This document shows positions 1-11,283 of a stretch of DNA of 32,004 bases, one piece after another. A program made the translations under genes and the position numbers. The stretch spans positions 279,910 to 311,913 of the forward strand of contig BLXT01005980.1 in NCBI GenBank assembly GCA_019648995.1. The letters run 5' to 3'. This stretch comes from Plakobranchus ocellatus. Taxonomy: Eukaryota; Mollusca; Gastropoda; Plakobranchidae. The notes under the pieces are model-generated. The model made no database searches. It was not told the DNA's origin and was given only the letters and a program-made list of their open reading frames with translations. Every line of letters begins with the position of its first letter. Position 1 is the first letter of the stretch.

Positions 1-1401
1 AATGCTTTACAGCTAAATCTTGATCTTTGAAATAACTTTAAAAAATAAGCACTTGTGATATTTGGTTCCTTTTTGTAACTGTTCTTTGAAGGCGTAGTGC
101 TTACTTTTTAAAATTCTTCTAGTACATCTTGTGAATATACATATGAATCAAGGGATAATTTCGTAAACGTGAAGTATAGTAGCATCAGGTTGAATATGAA
201 GGGTTAAATATTATTTATTTACATTTAAAGTGGATTTAATTCTTTCTCAAAAGATACAACTTATACTTCACAAACAACCGACCGCTTTATTATTCAAGGC
301 CTTCTTAGTATGATAACTGAAGGAGGAAAGGAGCAGTTTGGGTGTAACAAATTTAAACTTTAAAAATTGATAAACTTAAATCCTTGCCATCTAAAGAAAA
401 AAAAAACATTGGTAGCACGGTGATGAATGTGATAAGGAATCGACTATAACTTCTTTGGAGTGTTTCAACTCTCCATCAGTCTGATAAGGGTGCAAAAGTC
501 GGAAATCACTTGGCAGTGACTTGAGAATATCAATTTTCTTGTTTATCGACAATTTTTCAATCTTTATTTCCAAATTGGGAACTCTCTATTCAATCTTTTC
601 CTTTAGACACTTGTTCCAATTTTCTTTTGAGATTTTACTATCTTTTTGGGGTCAATTTTTACCTACCGCATAACACTATAAGGTTCAAATGAGACATACT
701 CCCCACATAATATAACTAAGTAGTTCCTCAGTTTTAGTCCTGTCTACGTCTAGATCTGTTCTAATCCTATAAAACTCTGATTTTAATTAAATATCAGATT
801 AGCTAAATTCTATTTCTAGAACTAATTTTAGCCTGTAAATGTATAAATAATGTTATCGTCAAAGATTATTAAAATGAAAAAAAAAATGTAAAAAATTATA
901 AAAATGCAGAAAAAGGAAAGAAGAAGAAATAGTAATCGGGGGGGGGGAAGAAGACATGCAAACCCATGCACAACACAAATTGGTCAAAGTAATACACCAT
1001 TCGACCAACTATTCCTGGTTGACAAAGGGAAATTTAAAATAGAATTATAATACCTAAGTGATCATTTTGTTGCATGATAATCCAGATTTGGAAAAAAAAA
1101 GTTTACAGATATCTCCTTATTTTGCATTAACACTTTTTAAAAAATATAAGCCTGTGGGTATTTAAATAACTATCTAAAATTCTTCAAACATGCAAGAGAC
1201 AAGATTGGTCACCACCTTTTAACCCAGAAATAGGATATTTAAAAAAAAAAAACACATTGTCATTATCATTTTGTATTGAAAGAGATGCTGTGCAAACGTT
1301 CATGCACAAGAGAATTTACATATTTCCTTCTTAACAATCCAATTAAATCATTGTTCTCTATTTCTTACTTCTTTTTTTCACGCTCTGGCCTGCCTTTTCA
1401 G
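1..1401 (+). other. 3' end of an upstream PTK7 intron
   Basis: This stretch is AT-rich with homopolymer runs, including a G9 run near 938-946. I found no Ig-type exon in any frame; the short ORFs here lack domain features. It ends in a pyrimidine-rich tract and TTTTCAG at 1395-1401. The preceding exon must end in phase 1 and lies outside the window. Confidence 0.7.
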
Positions 1402-1541
1402 TCCCGCCTATCATCAGCTGGGTCAACAGACCTCATCAGGTCGAGGAGGGTGGTACAGTATCCCTCAGTTGTGAAAAGACTGGCAGCCCTTACCCAGTGA
1501 CCATTATTTCATGGACAAGAGATGGAAAACCTTTGAAAACG
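1402..1541 (+). CDS. PTK7: PTK7 visible exon 1: first half of a C2 Ig domain
   Basis: The acceptor is TTTTCAG and the donor is ACG|GTAGAT. Reading from 1404 gives PPIISWVNRPHQVEEGG, then TVSLSCEKTG with the B-strand cysteine, then the core tryptophan in IISWTRDGKPLKT. Starting two bases earlier or later brings stops, which fixes the frame. The exon begins with two bases (TC) of a codon started in an exon outside the window and ends on a complete codon (phase 0). The second half of this Ig fold is in the next exon. Confidence 0.88.
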
Positions 1542-4500
1542 GTAGATTTACAATAAATAATGAGAAAAAAATTAAATGCTTTGTTTCCTTGAGTACATTT
1601 TTCAGTGTTTCCAGTAAGGGAAATAAATCAAACGCTTTAAACAGAGAACTAAATGTTGTGTAGATGAGGGTTGGTGAGGTCAATTTTTACTATAGTAGCA
1701 AGTTCTCACAAATGAAGGCATGTTGGCTTAAGCTTCTTTAACAAAAGAAGAGAGTAAAATACCTAACCTTCACAAAGCAACGTTGCTGAAACTGTTTGTT
1801 TGCAAAGAACTAAAGCTTTAGCACCCTTGAAAAAATTTAACAATTATCATTTTTAAGCTAAAATCAAAATTAGGGAAATGTTAAAAAATAGACCAATGAG
1901 AAGAGTAGGAGGAGGCAGCAGTAAAATTATTTGACTTGTCTTATTGAAGTTATAATGCTTATTTGGTATTATTTTGATAATCTGTTTGCAGCGCCCAGGA
2001 TTCCGTCAAATTGATCCCAAAAAAGGAACACTAGTTATTCCACGAGTCCGAGTCTCAGACGCAGGTCGCTATGCATGTGTGGCTAATGCCACAGGTCATC
2101 AAGTAGATGTATCCAGAGAAGCTTACCTTCGAGTAAACCGTAAGTAAAGTGAAATTACTACAAATCCTGAGAAGCTTACCTTCAAGTTAATCGTAAGCAA
2201 AGTGAAGTTTCTATAAATCCAGAGAAGCTTACCTTTAAGTTAATCGTGAGTAAAGTGAAGTTGTTACAAGTTTCTATGACTTAAGCATTAAATATTTAAA
2301 CAAGACTGTTTCTCCATCCAAATGAGCAGATTAATTTGTATTCAAATGAAGTGAAAATCTCAGCACAAAAATGTAAGTCAAATGAAGATGCCATAGAAAA
2401 TGGAGTGTCAATTCTGTTTCTTATTTGTATTTGAGAATGATGTCAATTATGAATGGAGGTTTTTTTTTACTAGGCTTTTCTCCTTGCTTTATTTTCTTTT
2501 GGTGGTTTGTTTGTTTCTGTTCAGATTTTTCGGCTGCTTTGAGTCACAAACCATTCTTTGTAAATGCCTTCAATGAACATCCTACAACAAAAATAAACCA
2601 ATGAAGTTGCTGTATTTGATGCAGGCAGAATATCTTTCCTCTGAATAAGATCTTGATACTGAAATATGATTTTTTGCTTGCAGACAGTAGAAGCAAACAA
2701 GCATTGATACAATCATTGAATTGAAATACTTTAAAGTATTCTTACAGAGCATTGAAAAAATTACATGTTATGTCTCTTGTAGAAGGTTTTTTTTTAAAGA
2801 TCCTGTACATTTGTTTTGTTTTTTTTTAATTAAGTAGGATTTTTAAACAATCATTAGTTTGCATGATCTTAAAGAAAGTACATGTCATCACTCCGACCAG
2901 AGCAAAACGGGAGGAAAAAAATATCCCTTAAATCTTTTATATTGGCAGCAGAGTTTTTGTATTTTTAATTTCAAAGCTTTCAGAATTGTAATCTAGATGA
3001 AGAAATAATAGATTAAAAAGCCTCAGTCTGAACTCTATATTTTTTAAAATTAAATCGAAGGTTATAGATTTAATAGATATAATTCTTTATTTTTTGTTTT
3101 TTTTTTTTACCTTGGTTTTTGATTTTTTTTTAGATGAAAAGAGAATGATTTAGATATCTTTCACTGCTTATTGTTTTCATTCTGAAAGAAGCTACAGGTT
3201 TTTTACTTTATTACCTGTCCGTCTAAAGAGATATTCTAATTGTTGACTCTTATTATTCAGTTACTTTTTTTTTTATCAAAATTTTCCTTGATTTTCTATG
3301 GGAATAAGTTTCAGTGCATGGATATCTCCATCTTTTGTATTCACACTCTTTTAGTGATCATCTAAGTACCTTTGACATTCTAATTCTAACAAATGTTTTG
3401 TTGGGTTTTTTTTTACCTATAAACGACCTGGTTATCTGCCCAACATCTTAAGTTGATTTTTATACATCATTGCAGCAAAGCTGAAGTTTGAGCCACCTCT
3501 TCAACCGGTGTATGACCTCTCTTTAGCCCATCAAGCCATCATAGAATGTAAAGCTGAAGCTGCTGGTAATGCTATTGTGAAATGGTTCCGACTTAACTCT
3601 GAGCTCCCTGACCACATGCATGACGACAGAGGGACACTTTACATTGAACGAGTCTCTTGGGGTGACGCTGGCACGTACTTTTGTTTGGCGAGTCACAACA
3701 ACCAAAACATCAAGTCTACTGTCAAGTTTAGAGTTGTAGGTCAGTAAAGAGCATTAAATGAGGGCATTTAAGAATCGGTAATAGTTTGTTAAGATCAGCC
3801 TCATTAGTGGTTTTTTTTTGTTTTGTTTTATAGCTTTGATATGAAAATGCACAACATCATGTATCTGTTGGCCTTCATGTTTTTTAGAAAAACTGATGGC
3901 TTGGAGTTGCCAGCAATTACCAGTGTCTATCTCTCTTGATAGTGACTCACCTAGCTTATCTCTATCATTTTCCGCCAGTGATCGTTGTGATGTTGCTCAT
4001 GAGGCTGTTTGGCTTTGGTCTTCTCCTTTTTTCCTTTTGTATTGACATTTCCTATATCTTGCACTAACATTTTCATCAGGTATGTCTCCCTATTTCTGAC
4101 TGAATAGCAAAAATATTTACCAATTTTCTTTCTTTTTTACTCAAAGAACAGCAAATTAGTCTCTATATGTTACAGGATACTGGAGGTTATTCATCTGCTC
4201 TAGGGAAATATGATGATAATATGTTGTAATTTATCTTAATCATTTGTGACCTTTTCAACTTTAAAATGCTGAGAGGGCTACATAAACCAGGCTTTTTGTT
4301 TTTTTATGACTCGAGCAGAGATTTTTCTTTGGCTTTTTGTTTTCAAGACATGTTTGTGGTAAAGTGTTCAGTGACCAAATTAAGAAGGTACTAAATTTTA
4401 AACACTGTCTCTGCAAGTCTTAATATTATGTTGAGTACGACATATCGAATGACTTTCCTTATTCCATCCTCCTGAATGTTTATAAGATACAAAAAACTGC

Positions 4501-4643
4501 TGGGATACATATTTATGTAAAAGTGTAATAAAGTGCCTGTAAGGTATTTGAGTCAGATAAAGTGAAAGATTTTTATCAGTGTGGAAAATGATGTAAGGTT
4601 TTTAAACTATGTGCAAAAGACTTTGATTCCTCCTTTCCCTCCC

Positions 4644-4691
<48 letters not shown>

Positions 4692-4711
4692 CACTCTCTC
4701 TCTCTCTTTTG

Positions 4712-4775
<64 letters not shown>

Positions 4776-7700
4776 TTCTCTCTCACTTACATTTTGTATT
4801 TTTGTATTGTTATGTATCTTTTTTCTCTTTTCTGTGTTAACCAGAGCCACCCAAATTCCGTATTCAACCTGACAATACAACTACAGTGTATGAGGGCCAG
4901 CCTGCTATGATCCATTGTGTATCATTAGGAGAGCCCCGACCATTGATCACTTGGGACAAAGATGGCCGCGTTATTGGTACTTCTAATGATAGTGCGTCTG
5001 GTCAACAGCAACAGCAGTTAAATAAACAAAATCTTCCAAAATCCTCAAGCAACAGATATTTTGTAAGTAATGACATTATTATGTTTCATGACAGTTGAGG
5101 TTATTGATTTAAACCGTGAAAGCCTTAAAAAATCCCATTCTGAGGGAACCAGTTGCACACTGTTTTCTAGCTATTTAAGGTGAGGACAGGTTCTGAGACA
5201 CTTTTTCTTTATTTCTACATTAATGCTAAAGTGATGCTTGCCAATCAACTTAGCATGGTCAAATTAGAAGAAAATGTACAGACTTTTTTATTTATCATGG
5301 TTGCCATGTTGGCAGCTGGCATTGAGAATTTTTTTTTTATTTTCAAAGTATATCTGTCCCACATTTACATTTTTCATTCAAATCATTTGAATTTGAAATA
5401 TTCTTTTGAGCTTGTCTTTAAGTCAAATGAGCGTTTATGGTTATTATGCAAAACATATTATTATGAATATTTCATAAAATACAAGAATACAACCAGCAAT
5501 TGCAAACTTATTTGGACAACATAGAGTATACTGGTCTTCTCTATGCATATTTCAAAATTGGCAATTTGGAAACTTTAAAAAAAAATATGTTTTTTCCTAA
5601 TTTTTGGGGTGTTTATGGCACAGTGGCTTGCAAGTCTGTCCTGAGATCTGCAGGGACCTTTCTGTCATGAGTTCGAGCCTTGCCTCCAGAGGGCCTGAGA
5701 GCCTGAGATCACCTTGTGGACTGGCTATACACAAAACCAAACCAACCCAATTTTCAGGATTTCTCTTAAATTAAGTCATTTTTTCAAAAATGTCCATGTG
5801 ATTCATATGTCACACCAAAAGACAACCACACACAAAATTTCAGGACATTTGGGCAAGAAGCAACAGATATCATTTTAGAAAAAAGTGTTTTAAATCGGTA
5901 CTAAAAAAAAAGGTAAAAAATTAATGATTGTTCTTAAAACATGCTAGCCTGAAACAATATGTCTTGCTTCTGGACAAGAGCAGTAGGTGTACAGAGGGCT
6001 CTATTAATATAATAAAAAAAAAAAAAAAAAACAAGTCCTTTCGTCCAAGCAACTGCAATTCAGAAGAAAGGTCATTTTCTTACTGTTTTTAGTTTTCTTA
6101 GGCTTTAGAAAACATATACAGAAACATAGACTCTATATATATTATAAAATATCCATTCTTCACAAGAAAGGCACTGAATTGTAAGGATTCTTTTGTGATT
6201 TGTGTTGTAAAGTAGTTCAATTTTACTAATCTGTTAAAAATGGACAGCTGCTGCCCTCCCCTTTCTGTTTTTTAGGATAAAAGAATGATTGGATTCAATG
6301 TCACAATCATATAATGAAGTGAACCTTTGTTGAATAATCACAAGGCATAAGTTTAAATTCCTTAAACATAAGATATAAAAATTTCCATATAGTATTAGTA
6401 GGGGTTCATATATATACTTCTATCTTTTCACTCTCATTATTTTGGCAATCGTCTTGAATCTTGATATAATTTTAACAATATGTTCTATCAAGCTATCAAA
6501 AAATGAAACTGCATTAACTATTCCTCACATTTGATTTTCATCCCTTTATTTTCCTCTCTTTCTTTAAAAGGTGTTTCCTAATGGAACACTGCTGCTCCGC
6601 AAGGTTCTTATAGAAGACAAAGGCAAATATGGATGTACTGCTAATAATTCTGCTGGGAAAGTTCGAGCTGAATTTAGTCTCCTTATCACAAGTAAGTGTT
6701 TTATTATAAATTATTTTTCTCCCTCAAACCTCACTACATCTTCACAACATCAGCAATAAGCGGAAATGTATAAATTAACTTTGCTTTAATATGTGAGAGA
6801 TTATTGAAATTAATTAATACACAGGTATTAGTGTACAACACAGAAAAAAATAAAGCATTTAGGAGTAATTGATTGTCATCTCACGTTATGTAAACTTTGA
6901 AGTTACTGCTTGAATTATTTATTTTTCGTCACAAGTTCATAAACATAACTTTACTGTTGATATTTTTTTTTATTTTAATCATTAGTTCCATTAAAGTTTT
7001 ACTTTCTGCTGATATTTTTGTACTGTTGTCATAAAATACGTTGTAAGGAAACATAGCTGCCAAGTTTGGAAATCCTAAAAAAGGAACATTCTATCGAAGT
7101 ATCAACAAGATATTAAGAATAAGGAAAGCTTTATTTAATGACTTTGTCAAAGAATGAAGGAAATGAGAAAGTAATGCAAACTTGGAGTACATTTATTTGT
7201 TTGTGCTGAGTCACAAACAAAATGCTCAGGAAAAGAATAGTGCTTTATGGGCTTAGGGGATGCAATTAATGAGAGTGTGGGTAAAATTCTTCTTTAAGCT
7301 TTGCCAATTAAGTAGATCGTTTATGGGGCTTAAGGGACGAAATTGATGAAAAGCTTGGAAAAATGCCTACCACTGAATATAAAATCACCGCAATCGACTC
7401 AACATGAGATAAGCATTTTGCTAAAAAACGGATTTAATAAGTAAATAACGGATTAACCGGACAAGATGCTTAAAAATTTCCAAAAACGGAACAAATCCAT
7501 TTTAAAAGAAACACTTGGCAGCTGTGGGGAAAGTTAAATAATTTTTGTCACAAATTTGGTAAATTTTATAATTGCTATTGTGGTATTCTTGTCATAAGTT
7601 CGGTTTTAGGTATTTTTATAGTTACTGCTCATATTGTTATAACTATATTCCTCTTCCTCTTCTTCTTTCTTCTCCTCATCTTCCTATTTTTTCCCTCCTT

Positions 7701-10700
7701 CTCCTTTTCATCTTCTTCTTCTCTTCCATCTCTAACTATGTCTTCTTCTTCATGTTTATCTTCCTCCTCTACCTTCGCCTCCTCCACTTTCGTCTTCATC
7801 TTCGTCTTCTTGATCTCTATCTTCCTTCTCAACCTACTTCTCCTTCTCTTGCTCCTATTGCAGTTGTTGTTATAATAATTATCATTTTGATGTTTGTTGC
7901 TATGAAAGATGCAGTTATCTAAAACAATAATTTTAAAATTTTTTTATCTGACAATTCAGAACCAGTGGCTGATGAAGATAGTTTCGACGTGGCAAAAACT
8001 ATTGTGATAGTTGTGTGTAGTGCAGGGCTATACCTGGCTCTTGTTATTGGGTTGATGGCTTTCTGTAGCTACAGGTTGCTTGTTCAGAAGAAAAATAATC
8101 GACTGGGTATGTAAAAATTATGGTAACTTAAGAGTGAGCAATCCAGTTCATAAATAATGATTGATCCAGTTGTCAAGGCATAATCTTCTTCGTCTGGATG
8201 CACACTTTGTTCATCTTCCGGAAAATAATCATGGTCACTGTCCGAGTCTACAACTATGTCTGCCATAAAAGTATCAAAGATCTGTTGCTGGCTATTTGTA
8301 CATTGATGATACAATATTTTTAATAACGCTATACCAAAAATGCAGTCATTGCAGAAAAAAATAGCATTGCTACAAAGTCTATCTTGTGAGATTTGGGGCA
8401 AGATAGGTTAGAAAGAGAATTCTTAGGTAGTTAGATTGGTAGGTTTAGATAGCTTTACAAGCCAAAAAAATGGGCATTTTGGTTCAATTTGACCGGATCA
8501 GTCTGGCGAGGGATGAAGATTATATCTGAAAGGATGTGTCTTGTCCACGAGATTTATTGAATAACATAGTATAGAGCGGCATATAAAATACAGGTTTTCA
8601 AGGTATCAGGTTCTTTAATGGTAGAATAAACACATGAAAAAATAAGAACAATCAGAAAAACTTCTGTAAGAGAAGTGTACTGGTGAAAGAAATACAATGG
8701 GAATGCATTCTCAATACAAATGTAGAAATTCGAATATGTAACCTAATATTGTGGCTAGGGGTAGATAAGGCAAGCTTATTTTAGATAATCATTCACAGCT
8801 TTTTCCATTTTGTCTACTCTGTTTTGTACTTTTTCGAAACCAGTCTAAGAACATTAACCTGTTTTGTCCCACAAAGAAATTTCTACTAAAGTTAGAAAAA
8901 TAGATGAATGTAGGAGATCCTTTTACCAAATTCAGTATTCTTTTAAAATTGTTCTCCACTTTTTTTTTTTGTTTTTGTTTTATGCCAGTATACCTTATTT
9001 TTATTCCTTTGTTTTATGCTAGTAGTTTGAATATTTTCCATTCTCCCATTTTGCCTTTGGTGTCCCTGTAAGTGATTAGTTTTGCATCTCCTTTTAGCGA
9101 ATGGGAAGCAAACCAAGTTTGGACGCCAGCCTGGGACTAACAATGCTAAAACTGGAGACTATAGTAGTAACAATTTACATCAGAATCCACACCTCAGAGA
9201 ACAGCACGAGTTGTTGATGAAAGACAGAGACTCAGGATGTGGGAGTGGAGGGGGAGGTAAGGACGCACAGTGACTAATAACATTGGAATACAAGAGTTAC
9301 GTTCCTGTTCTTTAATAGACAGGACATTTGGAGGGTGTAGAATCTAAAGCTTGATTTATTCAGAGGAAACATTTTAATGTAATGTTTTTGTTTAAAAGAA
9401 CAGTAGGCACTAGCTATTTCAGCATTAACAAATTTTCTAGACTAGATCAAAATTAGATTTAGAAATCTATATTTCTTGCTTAACTCTTAGTGTCCGGCTC
9501 GCCACATGAGGTGGCGGGGAGCTGGTACCAAAAGGACGGCTCGACACATGAGGTGGCGGGAGAGTTTTCTTTATTTAACACCGTATCTAATCCAATCCAC
9601 TTTTATTTTCAACCATTTCTATTTATAAAACTCAAATTTATAACCATCAGAAAGCCCATTTATTACTCTTTATTTTGATAGGTAGTATGCTGTTATCAGA
9701 TAATTAGTGCAAAAGTTATTGTACATTATATTAGGTCTATGTAGACAACTGCCTCGGCTCTCCAAAACACCTCCGTCCAAACGTGGATTTAGGCCCTCGG
9801 ACACTAAGAGTTAATTATTGATTAAATTGTGATCTAGATCTAGATACATCCTAGAAGCTACAAGATTTTGCTGAGGAAGATTTGTCCATATTTTATAACT
9901 CTGAATTAATATTTATGACATTATCAATTTTTTTTACATTAATAAATGAACAAGCACTCTTTCCTCTAAAGAAAGGTATAAGCTGACACTGAATGAACTC
10001 AAACTGAAGTGTTGAAATGCATAAATGATGTCACGACACACAAAACTTATTGTCTTTCAGAAGACAAGTAACTTAGATCATACAATAAATTGTATTGATT
10101 TTCAATGCAAAATGTTACTTCCATTGCATAAGAAAAAAGAAAAAAAACATCTGATGGTGAAAAACCAACATTTAGTTGATTGAGGAAGCCATGAAATAGT
10201 CTTATTCAGTAGCAAAAATTTGGCATTTTGGTCATAATAAGGTCAACTGATGCATTTTTTAGAAATATTAATATTAAAACATTTTTATTGTTTTCAAAAA
10301 CCATTTTGATTTAAAAATCATACAAATAATCCAGTGCAGATTATTGATAAAAACGACTTGATCAGGCTGAACACTTTGAGAGTTGTAAACAGATATTTTC
10401 AGAGGCTTTTTAGAACCCTTATGTCAAAGCATAATAGCTGCCTAACATGTTATGCTTGATGCCACCATTTTGCCTTTTTTTATTACCCTCATAAATGAAT
10501 ACTTACCAAATATAATGTTTATGATAACATGAATAATTCATGAGGGTATGCTCCTTCTAGCAATCGCACCCTTAAGTGTCAACTGCAAACCATTTAAGTT
10601 AACTTGGTTCACAGGAAAAATTATTTTTATTTGAAGTATAGCAGTACATTGTGGTAATAAAGTACATCTTGATAATAAAATGTTTAGGTGTATTTGGTTC

Positions 10701-11230
10701 TGGAGCAGCTCCTGGAGTTGGCAATGGAGCAGGAGGTGTTGGAGGAGGAGTTCTAGGAAACCTGGGGATCTACCAGCTGCAGCACAGCCGTAGTGATAGT
10801 GACAACAGGTCACATGCATCAGGCATGAGCTCACACCCCTCGCATTCATCAACCTCTGCCTCAGCTTCTGGTCTTGTAACTGGAAGTGCTGGAAACGCTA
10901 AAGCCGTAACTGGAGGAGCTGGTGGTTTAACAGCTGCAGCTGCTTTCAGAGCTAGAAGTGCTAGCCTTGACAGATTTCAGTTTCCCCGCCAAGACTTACA
11001 GACAATTGGAGTTTTAGGTAAGATCTAGTGCATTTTTTAAGTTTCGAACCACAGTAGACTGGAAGGCCTTATTCTTTTAAGTTTACACAGAGAGAGGAAG
11101 TTTCAGAATTGTAACATATTATACCCTTATACTTTACCTTTTAAATTTTCAATATTGGAAGTTTCAAACAGAACAGCAACTGTGAATGTGTATATATATA
11201 TATATATTATACAGATTTAGTGTGATGAAA

Positions 11231-11283
<53 letters not shown>

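Larger units (their letters stand above)
6692..7959 (+). other. Intron with a candidate TIR element and pyrimidine tract
   Basis: GTAAGT donor and ATTCAG acceptor (7954-7959). The features inside it are listed separately; the remainder is AT-rich. Confidence 0.75.

Noticed and set aside
4581-4910. ORFs rich in Ser/Leu (+) and Glu/Arg (-)
   Set aside because: They are translations of the CT microsatellite; the true exon starts at 4845 in a frame set by splicing.
7572-7922. Hydrophobic + strand ORF that could look like a multi-pass membrane protein, and its Lys/Glu-rich antisense partner
   Set aside because: Both come from the degenerate CTT/CCT tract; there is no homology-like motif.
9490-9678. 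62-codon ORF starting MSGSPHEVAGSWYQ with a repeated HEVAG motif
   Set aside because: It lies within the left half of the TTAA-flanked MITE; the peptide repeat reflects the MITE's subterminal direct repeat.
10538-10852. 104-codon minus-strand ORF, Leu/Gln-rich
   Set aside because: It is antisense to the Gly-rich PTK7 exon 8, whose + frame is supported by phase and conserved residues.
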